Shown here piece after piece: positions 1-9,027 of a DNA stretch of 64,000 nucleotides (position 1 is the first letter of the stretch; every line of letters begins with the position of its first letter). The notes beneath the pieces are model-generated. The model worked only from the letters and a program-made list of their open reading frames with translations, did no database searches and had not been told where the DNA came from. Made by a program: the position numbers and the translations under genes. Where the stretch lies: the NCBI GenBank assembly GCA_964581385.1, contig CAZOOK010000012.1, forward strand, positions 71,620 to 135,619, given 5' to 3'. Source of the DNA: CAZOOK01 sp964581385 (GTDB lineage: Bacteria > Pseudomonadota > Gammaproteobacteria > Nevskiales > Nevskiaceae).

Positions 1-524
1 CCGTAGCGCAGCGCAATGGGTTGTACTGCGCAGCCGCTTTCGACGATCGCTCCGAACAGGCGCGGCTGGAAACGCAGCGTGCTTTCGCCGGTCGTCGTGG
101 TTCCCTCGGGGAAAAACGCAGCGATGCCGCCGGCGCGCGCGAACTTCGCGAGTTGGTGGATTAAGTGCCTGGCCCCGCCCGCGCCGCGTTGCAGGTAGAA
201 GCTGCCGGCCGCTGTTGCCAGCCAACCGGCCAGCGGCCATTCGCGCACTTCGGATTTTGAGACAAACCGCACGGCCTCGATCGAGCCGATCACCGGAATG
301 TCCAGCCACGATATGTGATTGGCGACGATCATGCGCGGGCCGATCGCGCGTGTACCGCGCACGTGCAGGTGAATACCGAGAATGCGCAGCAAGCCGCGAT
401 GCCAGTGACGGGCCATGGTCTCGCGTCGGCGTGGATGGCCGCCGGGAACCAATACGAAGGCGGCCATCAGTAGCCCGTATAGCAGGTGCGGAATCAGCCG
501 CGCGGTTTTAAGCGTGACCCGCAA
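1..524 (-). CDS. olsA: 1-acyl-glycerol-3-phosphate-type acyltransferase, OlsA-like (3' end missing)
   Basis: Membrane-associated PlsC-family O-acyltransferase, likely the second step of ornithine lipid synthesis, acylating lyso-ornithine lipid. About 174 residues are visible and the gene continues past the left edge. The HX4D catalytic motif (NHISWLD) and the FPEGT substrate-binding motif are both present. No ATG or GTG fits the N terminus. A TTG at 524 lies ten bases after GAGGAG and overlaps the end of the upstream olsB-like gene by 17 bases, which suggests translational coupling. Assignment to OlsA rather than a housekeeping PlsC rests on that neighbour. Confidence 0.8.
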   Translation of the reverse strand, partial: MRVTLKTARLIPHLLYGLLMAAFVLVPGGHPRRRETMARHWHRGLLRILGIHLHVRGTRAIGPRMIVANHISWLDIPVIGSIEAVRFVSKSEVREWPLAGWLATAAGSFYLQRGAGGARHLIHQLAKFARAGGIAAFFPEGTTTTGESTLRFQPRLFGAIVESGCAVQPIALRY

Positions 525-1299
525 CAAGCGAGGTCTCCTCAGCTTTCGTGCGGTCCATGAAATGACGCGCATAACGTGGATGCATGTCGCTGACATTGAG
601 CAGCATGAACACATCGGCGCAATTGAAATCGCGATCCCAATAGGCCTCGCCGCAGGCTTTCAGGCCCAGGCTGATATAGGCCTTCAGCAACGGCGGCAGG
701 CGCACTTTCTCCGTCAGACGCATATCGGCTGCGGGAAAAGGGACGAACGGACGCACGCGCTGCCAGCTCGGTGCCAAATGCTTTTCCTTTAGCTGCGCGA
801 TGACCGCATGCGCGTTGCCACCACCGTCGTCAAGCGGAATGCTGGCACAGCCAAACAGGTAATCGAAGCCGTTGGAGATAATGAATTCGGCCAGCCCGGT
901 CCACAGCAGGGCGATCACCACGCCGCTGCGGAATTCCGCATCGACGCAAGTGCGACCGACTTCCATGACGCGGCCGGGCAGCGAGTCAATCATGCTGAGA
1001 TCAAACTCGCCGGCCGAATAGAATCCGCCGGACTTCGCTGCCTTGTCATCGGTGAGAAGGCGTGTGCAGGCTACGATGCGACCGGACTCGAGATCGCGCA
1101 CCGTAAGGTGGTGGCAATGTTCATCGTATTGATCGGTATCGATGCCAGCCTCGCCACCGTTGATCGTGGCACCAAGCTCGCCGGCGAAAATCCTATAGCG
1201 CAATTTCTGTGTTTCAGCGATCTCTTCGGGGGTTATCGCAAAATCGACCGCGAAACGCGGCGGGCGCTGCTGGGCTCGGGGCTCGGGGCTCGTTGGCAT
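508..1299 (-). CDS. olsB: L-ornithine N(alpha)-acyltransferase, OlsB-like (GNAT fold)
   Basis: Cytoplasmic acyltransferase of 263 residues that would transfer a 3-hydroxyacyl group from ACP to ornithine, making lyso-ornithine lipid, a phosphorus-free membrane lipid precursor. Family landmarks are the N-terminal RYRIFAGELGA stretch, GGFYSAGEFDL, MEVGRTCVDAEFR, the LFGCASIP segment and a C-terminal LPPLLKAYISLG followed by DRDFNCADVFMLL. The start at 1299 was chosen over an upstream ATG at 1356 because GGAGCGG precedes it at normal spacing and homologous proteins begin near here. It is the first gene of a two-gene leftward operon with the PlsC-type acyltransferase, the usual olsBA arrangement. 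Phosphate regulation is common for these genes, but I could not identify a Pho box. Confidence 0.85.
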   Translation of the reverse strand: MPTSPEPRAQQRPPRFAVDFAITPEEIAETQKLRYRIFAGELGATINGGEAGIDTDQYDEHCHHLTVRDLESGRIVACTRLLTDDKAAKSGGFYSAGEFDLSMIDSLPGRVMEVGRTCVDAEFRSGVVIALLWTGLAEFIISNGFDYLFGCASIPLDDGGGNAHAVIAQLKEKHLAPSWQRVRPFVPFPAADMRLTEKVRLPPLLKAYISLGLKACGEAYWDRDFNCADVFMLLNVSDMHPRYARHFMDRTKAEETSLVAGHA

Positions 1300-1398
1300 C
1301 AGTGTTCCGCTCCGTCGCTGCAATGGTGGCACTCTATGAATATCGCATTGAAACATGATGACTTTTCGATGAAAGCTTTATGACAGCGGTACCCGCTG

Positions 1399-3891
1399 TC
1401 ACCGACGCCAGTCAGCGCTTGCTTCCGGCGAAGCCCATACCAGAAAGTGCAGATTAGACAACGCGATCGGGTCGTGGATCAAGGTATTTTTTTGTTGCTG
1501 TGTCAATTGCTTAGGGCCGTTTTGTAGCGCTTTTCGCACGAGCCGGCGATGTTCATTGCGCGTGACTATCGGAAGCCGGTCACGCGGTGTGGCAAATGCA
1601 CAGGCGATGGCATTGCTGACCGGGTCGACAACTGCATCGACGAAATCGTGCGGAGGTGGCGTCCGCCGCAGGACCGCCCGCGTCCAGCGCAATTCGCGCG
1701 GCGGGTGGCTTTCTTCAGGAATCAGAAATAGGCGGCGCTCGCGAAATGCGCGTCCGAGCGTGGTGCGGCTCGACCACACGGAAACGGGGATCGCCAGCAT
1801 CAGCGCGCCGACGATCGGCAGCAGCCACCAAAGAAAGTGCGGGTTCAGCCAGTACACGCCCGCCGACCAGACGACGCCGAGCACGGTTCCGCTGCCGTGT
1901 CGCATGATCGCTTCGTGCCACGGCGTCGCGGCGTCCTCCCGCGGCGGTGATTTCCAGTGGATCGCCCAGCCGAGAAATGCAGAAATGACAAATTGCGTAT
2001 GAAACAGCATGCGGATTGGCGCCAGCAGGGCCGAGAACAGCATCTCGATCAGCAAGCTGGCCGTCAGTCGCGGTACGCCGCCGAACTGGCGCGCGCCCTT
2101 GAGGACGATCAACAGCACGCTGAGGATTTTGGGCAGGAATAGAAGTGTCGCCGTCGCCGAGAACAGCGCCAGTGCCCATTCCGGATGCCATTCCGGCCAG
2201 ATCGGGAAGAGTTGGTAGGGCTCGCGGAAATACTGCGGGGGCGACAAGGTCTGTACGGCGACCAGCGCTGTCGAGAGCGCAAGAAACAGGAACCACAGCG
2301 GCGCCGACAGGTAAGCCATCACGCCGGTCATGAACACGGCCCGATGTGCCGGGTGTAGACCCTGTGCGAGGAACAGCCGGAAATTTTGCAGGTTGCCCTG
2401 GCACCAGCGGCGATCGCGTTTCAACTCGTCGAGCAGATTCGGCGGCATTTCCTCGTAGCTGCCCGGCAGATCATAGGCGATCCACACCGCCCAGCCGGCA
2501 CGCCGCATCAACGCGGCTTCGACAAAGTCGTGCGAGAGGATTTCACCACCGAGTGCGCCATCGCCGGGCAGGCGCGGTAACGAGCAGTGTCGTAGAAACG
2601 GCGCCACGCGAATGATCGCGTTGTGGCCCCAGTAGTGCGATTCGCCGAGCTGCCAGAAATGCAGGCCCGATGTGAATAGGGGGCCATAGACGCGTGTCGC
2701 GAACTGTTGGATGCGCGCATACAGCGTATCGCGCCCGGCAGCGCGTGGTGCTGTCTGAATGATGCCGGCGCCCGCGTTAGCTTCCATCAGCCGCACCAGC
2801 TGTGTCAGGCAGGTGCCCGACATCACGCTGTCGGCGTCGAGGATGATCATATAGCGATAGCCATTGCCCCAGCGCCGGCACCAATCAGCAATGTTGCCGC
2901 TCTTGCGCTTGATGCGATGGCGGCGACGGCGGTAGAAAATGCGGCCGAAACCATCCACCTGTCGGCACAGTTGCAACCAAGCTTCAACCTCGGCCTGGCG
3001 GACATCAGGGTTGCTGGAATCGCTGAGTACGTAGAAATCGAAATGTTTCAGTTCGCCGCTGCGTCCGACGGATTCGTAGGTGGCGCGCAGGCCGGCGAAT
3101 ACGCGCGCCACATGCTCGTTGCAGATCGGGAACAGGATCGCAGTGCGCGCTGCATCCGCGATAGGGGTATCCGGCGCCGCAGTGCGCGAAATCGCATAAC
3201 GGTCCCCGCCGGTCAACAGCACCCAGAAGCCCATCATCGCGGTCCAGAAGCCGGCGGATACCCAGGCAAACAGGATCGCGTAGATCGCCAGAGTGATCGC
3301 TTCGAGCCAGAACGCGCCGTGATAAGGCAGCACCGCGGTCATGTAATAGGTCGCGATGCCAGTCTGCGCCAGGGTCAACGCCAGGAGGATCAGCCGTCGC
3401 CACAATCCGGCCTTCTGCCAATAGCCGCGCGGATCGGGAGAGTCGGGTTTGACGATATCCTCGCTACCGGCGAGGCGGCCGCGGCGGCCGTAAATGCGAT
3501 GCTCAACAGCGCGCCATAGCCGCGCGAGCGGGTTGCCCGACCATTGCTGCGGCATCATTTTCGCGCGTTGCAGCGTCGGTGTGGTGGTCAGACGCGTGCG
3601 GCCGCGCACGTCGCGCGTGATGACTTGGCCGGCGTGCCCGTCGCCCGCTCGCGGTGGCGAAGTGAATGCGGCCAGTAACCGGCGATCGATCGAGGTGGCG
3701 GCCGGACCGGCTTCGTCGCCTCGATCCGCGGAAGCTGACAACGCTTCGTGCAGCCGTGTCAGTGCTTCGCCGGCGCTACCGGTAGTCGCAACGAGCAGAC
3801 GTGCGCGTACCTGTTCGTCGAGCGGCAGACGGGCGAGATAATCGTCGGCCGATGTGGTGGCGGTTGCGCTCACGGGTTGCTCAGGAACCAC
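1399..3891 (-). CDS. opgH: Glucans biosynthesis glucosyltransferase H
   Basis: Inner-membrane family-2 glycosyltransferase that builds the beta-1,2-glucan backbone of osmoregulated periplasmic glucans from UDP-glucose. The roughly 830-residue product follows E. coli OpgH through most of its length: membrane segments near residues 165-230, the glycosyltransferase core with LDADSVMSG and HDFVEAALMRRAGW, the RDRRWCQGN motif, and a C-terminal membrane block with FLIPEE. The start is uncertain. GTG codons at 3891 and 3873 both fit the homologous N terminus (DYLARLP aligns with EYIDAMP of E. coli), and no strong ribosome site marks either. The 3891 choice overlaps the end of opgG by 11 bases. An ATG further up at 3966 would add a non-homologous extension. 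Confidence 0.93.
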   Translation of the reverse strand: MVPEQPVSATATTSADDYLARLPLDEQVRARLLVATTGSAGEALTRLHEALSASADRGDEAGPAATSIDRRLLAAFTSPPRAGDGHAGQVITRDVRGRTRLTTTPTLQRAKMMPQQWSGNPLARLWRAVEHRIYGRRGRLAGSEDIVKPDSPDPRGYWQKAGLWRRLILLALTLAQTGIATYYMTAVLPYHGAFWLEAITLAIYAILFAWVSAGFWTAMMGFWVLLTGGDRYAISRTAAPDTPIADAARTAILFPICNEHVARVFAGLRATYESVGRSGELKHFDFYVLSDSSNPDVRQAEVEAWLQLCRQVDGFGRIFYRRRRHRIKRKSGNIADWCRRWGNGYRYMIILDADSVMSGTCLTQLVRLMEANAGAGIIQTAPRAAGRDTLYARIQQFATRVYGPLFTSGLHFWQLGESHYWGHNAIIRVAPFLRHCSLPRLPGDGALGGEILSHDFVEAALMRRAGWAVWIAYDLPGSYEEMPPNLLDELKRDRRWCQGNLQNFRLFLAQGLHPAHRAVFMTGVMAYLSAPLWFLFLALSTALVAVQTLSPPQYFREPYQLFPIWPEWHPEWALALFSATATLLFLPKILSVLLIVLKGARQFGGVPRLTASLLIEMLFSALLAPIRMLFHTQFVISAFLGWAIHWKSPPREDAATPWHEAIMRHGSGTVLGVVWSAGVYWLNPHFLWWLLPIVGALMLAIPVSVWSSRTTLGRAFRERRLFLIPEESHPPRELRWTRAVLRRTPPPHDFVDAVVDPVSNAIACAFATPRDRLPIVTRNEHRRLVRKALQNGPKQLTQQQKNTLIHDPIALSNLHFLVWASPEASADWRR

Positions 3892-5428
3892 CCGGCGGGA
3901 GGATGTAGCTCCATGTCTCGGAGATCGTAGAACTGTCGGGTCCACGTAGATAGGCGCGCAGCTCAACCGGCTTATCGTTATCGATGCGGCGGATGCGCAT
4001 GGTCAGGCGGCGGCCGTGCGAGATCGGGTTATAGAGCGTATTGCGCTCAAGCAGCTCGCTGTTGGCGTCGACCGAAATGATTCCTTCCACCTTGTCATCG
4101 GCGGTGAGCCGGTCGAGTGCCGGACCGTCGAAATCCACGGTGAAGCCGATGCTGTCGTCAGGGTTGCGCATATAGCCGTGTCCGCGCAGCGTGCGCACCG
4201 CCCATGACTGCGGCGGCGTGGTGTCCTTTTCCATCTGCCATAGGATACGGTACTCGAGGTCCAGCGACTGGCCGGCCTGTGGTGGGTTGTCCGGTACCCA
4301 ATAGCTGACAACATTGTCGTTGGTTTCGTCCGGCGTCGGGATCTCGACCAGTTCAACGCGGCCGGCGCCCCAGTGACCGATGGTCTGAATCCACGCACTC
4401 GGACGCAGGTCGTAGCGCGTTTCGAGGTCCTGATAGTCGTCGAAATTGCGGTCGCGCTGCATGAGTCCGAAGCCAATCGGATTGGTCAGCCCGAACGAGG
4501 TCACCAGCAACCGCTTCGGATCGACGAGCGGCCGCCAGATCCACTCGCCGGTGCCTGAGGCGATTGAGAGACCATCCGAGTCATGCACTTCCGGACGGTA
4601 ATCGTCGATCGGCCCATGCTGATTTTCGCCGCTGTAGTACATGCTGGTTAGCGGCGCGATACCGAGCTTGGCGACGTTGGTGCGCACGAAAATGCGCTCC
4701 TTGACGTCCATCGCGGTGTCAGAGCCCGGCTTGAGCACGAAGCGATAGGCACCCGCGACGCTCTTCGAGTCGAGCAGCGCGTAGATGGTCAGCTCCTTGT
4801 CGGATGGCTTCGGCCGTTCGAACCAGAATTCCGTGAAGCGCGGGAATTCCTCACCCGACAGCAGCGCGGTATCGATGGCCAGGCCGCGCGCCGAAAGACC
4901 GTAGCGCTGACCCTTGCCGAGCGCGCGGAAATAGCTGGCACCAAGGAAGACCAGCACTTCGTCCTTGTACTTCGGTGTGTTGATCGGGTAGTGCACGCGA
5001 AAACCTGCATAGCCGAGGTCGTGCATCTGGGATACATCGAGTTTGTTCTGGCCGAAATCGAACTGCAGCGGGTTGTAGCGGATCTCGTGGACGCCGGCAG
5101 AGGTGATCTCATTGATCCGCACCGGCACGTTGTAATACAGACCTTCATGGAAGTACTGAAGTTCGAATGGCAGTTTGGCGGTGCGCCAGCTGGAACGATC
5201 AGGGTTGAAGCGGATATCGCGATAGTGGTCGTAGCCGAGATCCGCGAGTTCTTTCGGCAGCCGGATTTCCGGCCTCTTGTACGGCTGCGCGGCCAGTGCT
5301 TTGGCCTGCGCGGCGGCATCCTCGAAATCGAATGCCGCTGCAGGTGTGGCCCAAAGACATTCGGCGACAGCCGCCAGGGTCGCCAGCAGCACCGCCCATA
5401 GCGGGTGGCGGGGGGTACGAAGGGTCAT
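3881..5428 (-). CDS. opgG: Periplasmic glucans biosynthesis protein G
   Basis: Periplasmic protein of 515 residues, required with OpgH for osmoregulated periplasmic glucan synthesis and thought to act on branching or release of the polymer. A signal peptide is clear (hydrophobic stretch about residues 10-30, ending ATPAAAFDF). Family segments include LPKELADLGYDHYRDIRF near the N terminus, a YNPLQFDFG block, SMYYSGENQHG, VHDSDGL and the GEWIWRPL stretch. Length matches the family. It is the promoter-proximal gene of an opgGH operon and its stop lies inside the start region of opgH. Confidence 0.95.
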   Translation of the reverse strand: MTLRTPRHPLWAVLLATLAAVAECLWATPAAAFDFEDAAAQAKALAAQPYKRPEIRLPKELADLGYDHYRDIRFNPDRSSWRTAKLPFELQYFHEGLYYNVPVRINEITSAGVHEIRYNPLQFDFGQNKLDVSQMHDLGYAGFRVHYPINTPKYKDEVLVFLGASYFRALGKGQRYGLSARGLAIDTALLSGEEFPRFTEFWFERPKPSDKELTIYALLDSKSVAGAYRFVLKPGSDTAMDVKERIFVRTNVAKLGIAPLTSMYYSGENQHGPIDDYRPEVHDSDGLSIASGTGEWIWRPLVDPKRLLVTSFGLTNPIGFGLMQRDRNFDDYQDLETRYDLRPSAWIQTIGHWGAGRVELVEIPTPDETNDNVVSYWVPDNPPQAGQSLDLEYRILWQMEKDTTPPQSWAVRTLRGHGYMRNPDDSIGFTVDFDGPALDRLTADDKVEGIISVDANSELLERNTLYNPISHGRRLTMRIRRIDNDKPVELRAYLRGPDSSTISETWSYILPPGGS

Positions 5429-5474
5429 TTACTGAATTCTTGATCTTGAAGCTGAAATTGTAGGGCAATGCCGA

Positions 5475-6149
5475 TTATGGTTCCGCGCTTTCGGCTGAAT
5501 CCACTGCTGTTGCCGATGTGACCAGTGACGCCTCGTAAATCGGCCGGATGCGATTAAGCAGCGTACAGAACAGATCGGCGGTGCGCTCGGCGTCGTAAAT
5601 AGCGGAATGAGCTTCGCTGTTGTTGTATGGCAGCGCGGCGGCTTCGAGTGCGCGCGCCAGCACGGTCTGGCCGAGCGCGGCGCCGGCCAGCGTGGCGGTG
5701 TCGAAGGCTGAAAACGGGTGGAATGGGTTGCGCTTGATTTGCGCGCGTGCGCAGGCTGCGTTGAGAAATCCCAGATCGAAATGGGCGTTGTGGCCAACCA
5801 GGATGGCGCGTGTGCAACCCTGATCGGACATGGCTTGACGGACCGGTTTGAAAATCCGCGCCAGCGCTTCGGCTTCCGCGACGGCCAGCCGCAGCGGATG
5901 GTCGGGATCGATGCCATTGACCTCCAGTGCTGCGCGCTCGATGTTGGCGCCGGGGAACGGCTGCACCTGCGCAGCGTAAGTCGTGCCGCGCTTCAGCTCG
6001 CCGTTCTCATCGATTTCGACCAGAACGGCGGCGATTTCCAGCAGGGCATCGGTATGCGCATTGAAGCCACCGGTTTCAACATCGATGACCACGGGTAGGA
6101 AACCGCGGAAGCGGCGTCCCATCGGTTTGGAGGCTTTCTGGGGGCTCAT
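5475..6149 (-). CDS. rnt: Ribonuclease T
   Basis: 3'-5' exoribonuclease of the DEDDh family that trims the 3' ends of tRNA and other stable RNAs. The 224-residue product carries ExoI as VIDVETGG, ExoII as GHNAHFDLGFLN, and the closing His-Asp pair in HSAIYDAERTADL. The start at 6149 (MSPQKASK) is the ATG closest to the family N terminus. Another at 6122 (MGRRFRGF) is also possible because neither has a strong ribosome site. An upstream in-frame ATG at 6278 would add about 43 residues of unlikely sequence. It is transcribed divergently from argG. Confidence 0.9.
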   Translation of the reverse strand: MSPQKASKPMGRRFRGFLPVVIDVETGGFNAHTDALLEIAAVLVEIDENGELKRGTTYAAQVQPFPGANIERAALEVNGIDPDHPLRLAVAEAEALARIFKPVRQAMSDQGCTRAILVGHNAHFDLGFLNAACARAQIKRNPFHPFSAFDTATLAGAALGQTVLARALEAAALPYNNSEAHSAIYDAERTADLFCTLLNRIRPIYEASLVTSATAVDSAESAEP

Positions 6150-6287
6150 GCGAGGTAATTGTACGGGGCCTGCACTATAGCTTAACGGGCGCTGGGGCCG
6201 TCCGGCGCACGCCGCCGCCGTGGACATTTCTTGCGCTGTGCCCGCGCAAGCACCGCCGCAACGATCGAAACAGTACATGACAGGCTC

Positions 6288-6293
6288 TATAAT
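6288..6293 (+). promoter_or_regulatory. Candidate -10 element of argG
   Basis: A perfect TATAAT lies 44 bases before the argG start codon in the divergent rnt-argG spacer. No convincing -35 hexamer sits at the expected distance, so this is only a candidate. I saw no clear pair of ARG boxes around it. Confidence 0.35.
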
Positions 6294-6336
6294 TCGCGCC
6301 CGCTTTCCCTATTTTCTCTCGCCCAGCGATCACGCC

Positions 6337-7554
6337 ATGGCCAATACCTCCGTTCGCAAAGTCGCGCTCGCCTATTCCGGCGGGCTGGATACTTCCGTCA
6401 TCCTCAAATGGTTGCAAGATACTTATGGCTGCGAGGTGGTGACGTTCACCGCCGATATTGGCCAGGGTGAGGAACTCGATGCGGTGCGCCCGAAGGCGCA
6501 AGCGCTGGGCGTGAAGGAAATCTTCATCGACGATCTGCGCGAGGAATTCGCGCGCGATTTTGTGTTTCCGATGTTCCGCGCCAATGCGGTTTACGAGGGC
6601 GAGTACCTGCTCGGCACCAGCATCGCGCGGCCACTGATCGCCAAGCGTCTGGTCGAAATCGCGCGCCAGACTGGCTGCGATACGATCGCGCACGGCGCCA
6701 CTGGCAAGGGTAACGATCAGGTCCGCTTCGAGCTCGGCGCTTATGCGTTGTGGCCGGAAGTGAAGGTCATTGCGCCGTGGCGCGAATGGGATCTGAATTC
6801 GCGCGAAAAGCTGCTCGAATACGCCGCCAGCCACAATATTCCGATCGCCAAGAAGCCGGGTGGCGGCAGTCCGTATTCGATGGATGCCAACGCGCTGCAC
6901 ATCAGCTACGAAGGCGGCGGTCTGGAAGATCCGTGGTGGTGTCCGCCGGATGACATCTGGCGTTGGACCAAGAACCCGGAAGATGCGCCGAACGAAGCTG
7001 AAATCGTCACGCTTGAATTCGAGAAGGGCGATCCGGTCGCGATTAACGGCAAGCGGCTTAGTCCATTTGCCGTGCTCGACATGCTGAACCAGCTCGGCGG
7101 CCGACATGGGATCGGTCGGCTCGATCTCGTTGAAAACCGCTACGTCGGCATCAAGTCGCGCGGCTGCTACGAAACGCCGGGCGGCACGATTCTGCTCAAG
7201 GCGCATCGCGCGATCGAGTCGCTGTGCCTCGATCGTGAACAGGCGCACCTCAAGGATGAGCTGATGCCGAAATACGCCAGCCTGATCTACAACGGTTACT
7301 GGTGGAGTCCGGAGCGGCGCATGCTGCAAGCGCTGATCGACGATAGCCAGCGGCGCGTCAACGGCGAAGTGCGGCTTAAGCTCTACAAGGGCAGCGTCTA
7401 TAACGCCGGCCGCCGATCGGCGGATTCGCTGTTCGACGCGCGGCTATCAACCTTCGAGGACGATCGCGGTGCTTACAACCAGAAGGATGCCGAGGGCTTT
7501 ATCCGCCTGAATGGCCTGCGGTTGCGCACCGGCGCCAAGCGCGATTCGCGATAG
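6337..7554 (+). CDS. argG: Argininosuccinate synthase
   Basis: Cytoplasmic ATP-dependent ligase that joins citrulline and aspartate in arginine biosynthesis. The product is 405 residues, the length of the shorter, widespread ArgG type. The ATP pyrophosphatase loop is AYSGGLDTS near residue 13. The GATGKGNDQVRFE segment, KKPGGGSPYSMDAN and NGYWWSPE are further family landmarks. The ATG at 6337 was chosen because homologues start a few residues before KVALAYSGG; an in-frame ATG at 6220 would add unrelated sequence. The gene stands alone and ends 21 bases from the convergent peroxidase gene. Confidence 0.97.
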   Translation: MANTSVRKVALAYSGGLDTSVILKWLQDTYGCEVVTFTADIGQGEELDAVRPKAQALGVKEIFIDDLREEFARDFVFPMFRANAVYEGEYLLGTSIARPLIAKRLVEIARQTGCDTIAHGATGKGNDQVRFELGAYALWPEVKVIAPWREWDLNSREKLLEYAASHNIPIAKKPGGGSPYSMDANALHISYEGGGLEDPWWCPPDDIWRWTKNPEDAPNEAEIVTLEFEKGDPVAINGKRLSPFAVLDMLNQLGGRHGIGRLDLVENRYVGIKSRGCYETPGGTILLKAHRAIESLCLDREQAHLKDELMPKYASLIYNGYWWSPERRMLQALIDDSQRRVNGEVRLKLYKGSVYNAGRRSADSLFDARLSTFEDDRGAYNQKDAEGFIRLNGLRLRTGAKRDSR

Positions 7555-7575
7555 CGTTCCTTCAGCGCGACGCCG

Positions 7576-8958
7576 TCAGCGCGGATCGATCATGCCGGCG
7601 GCGATCATGCGCAGCGCGGTCAGGCCCGGCATAAAAAAGTAGTCGCCGCCGCGAAGTTCGACGAAAGTGGGCAGATGTCCGCAGATGAACGGTGGATTCT
7701 TCTCGTCCGCATCACCCTGCACGACAAACCTGCCACTGCCGCCGTGGTTGCCGCTGAGCGGGTCCTTGTCGTTGCCCTGATGCGCATCGTTACCGTATTC
7801 GACCCATTGCTGCTGCACGAATTCGAACTGGCGGAAGATGCTTGCATTGAGCGCCATGAACAGAATGCCGCGTTCTTCCGCTTCATCTATCGGCTGGCCT
7901 TCCGGAACGTAACTGCCGTAAGGCAGACCGCGCCGGATCACGCGGCGACGGTTCGACAGCGCACCATTGAACCCCGCGGCGTTACGAGGATTCGTGCGCC
8001 GGATGTGTGCACCAAACGGACAACGAGTGCCCGCAGTGTCAGCGCTGTAAGAGAAGTCGTTGTTGCGCGCGGTATCGGCAGCCAACTCGGCATCGGCGCT
8101 TTCGGGCGATAGTTCCAGAGGCGTGCCGTCGCGCCAACGGCCAACCAGTTTCGCGGCGAGCTTTTCTTTACCGCCGTCATAAAGACTGCTCATCTCATCG
8201 AGATATTCACGGAAGGTGCTGACGTTCTGGCGCAGCTTTCGATAGACCATGAACGTGCTGTTCTTCGCCAGCGGATCCGGCCACGGCGCCGGCGGCAGTT
8301 CCTCTGCTTCGTCGGCATAACCCAGCAGGAATTCTCCGGTCGCGAGTGGCTTCCAGCCCGGACCCAGCGCCAGCTTGCCGCGGCCGGGCGGAGCGTCCTT
8401 TTCCGCACCGTCGAAATCCGGGTTGCCGATACCGTCCGTGTAACCGAAGTGCTCCTTGGCGGTCGGCTTGCCGTCGATGAACAGCAGTCCGCCGTCGTCT
8501 CGTCCTGCCAGCGTGACGGCGCCCGATTCGCGTGCCAACGCTTCCAGCTGTGCAAATTCCGCTTCGCGGATTGCCGGCGTTTGCGCATGGATCGCGATCC
8601 ATGCATGAACCTCGTTTTTCCACAACGCGTCCCAGCGTTCGGGCGCATTGGCGCCGATATCATTGAGAATATCGGCGCGCACTTTCATCCCTTGCTGGAA
8701 TTCCACCGGAAACGTGACTAGCGAGGTGGCCGGCAGGCCGAGCGCTGACAGTCCCGAATAAGTAAAAGCGATATTCAGCGTCGCGTCGGGTTTGCCGTTT
8801 TCCCAGAGCGCGGCAGTCGTGACTTTCGGTAACAGCGCTCGCACGAAGGCGCGCGCGGCCGCGATGCGCTCGAACTTGGCGAACACGAAGCACGCGACCG
8901 GAAAGCGATAGCCTCGAATGACATAACCCTGGATGTCGGACAGATCGAGCGAGTTCAT
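7576..8958 (-). CDS. DyP-type heme peroxidase family protein
   Basis: A 460-residue member of the dye-decolorizing peroxidase superfamily, heme proteins that use hydrogen peroxide to oxidise bulky substrates. The GxxDG signature occurs as GYTDGIGNPD around residue 175, with the catalytic distal aspartate. The probable proximal heme ligand is the histidine of CPFGAHIRRTNPR near residue 317, and the RRGLPYG stretch is typical of the longer DyP types. No secretion signal or Tat motif is visible, so it is probably cytoplasmic or encapsulated, although no encapsulin gene is nearby. It lies last in a leftward run after two related unknown genes, which suggests a shared role. The substrate cannot be inferred. 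Confidence 0.87.
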   Translation of the reverse strand: MNSLDLSDIQGYVIRGYRFPVACFVFAKFERIAAARAFVRALLPKVTTAALWENGKPDATLNIAFTYSGLSALGLPATSLVTFPVEFQQGMKVRADILNDIGANAPERWDALWKNEVHAWIAIHAQTPAIREAEFAQLEALARESGAVTLAGRDDGGLLFIDGKPTAKEHFGYTDGIGNPDFDGAEKDAPPGRGKLALGPGWKPLATGEFLLGYADEAEELPPAPWPDPLAKNSTFMVYRKLRQNVSTFREYLDEMSSLYDGGKEKLAAKLVGRWRDGTPLELSPESADAELAADTARNNDFSYSADTAGTRCPFGAHIRRTNPRNAAGFNGALSNRRRVIRRGLPYGSYVPEGQPIDEAEERGILFMALNASIFRQFEFVQQQWVEYGNDAHQGNDKDPLSGNHGGSGRFVVQGDADEKNPPFICGHLPTFVELRGGDYFFMPGLTALRMIAAGMIDPR

Positions 8959-9027
8959 GCGCGCAGCTCCTTCGCGTGTGAGGGTGGCGAATACCGGTTT
9001 GCTGCCCAGCGCGACGATGCGCTGCCT

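Noticed and set aside
6175..7329. A 384-codon open frame antisense to argG
   Set aside because: Mirror of the strongly conserved argG codons in a GC-rich genome. It has no ribosome site or family motif.
7576..8958. Encapsulin cargo system
   Set aside because: A DyP-type peroxidase is present, but no encapsulin shell gene is found in the window and I see no typical cargo tail.
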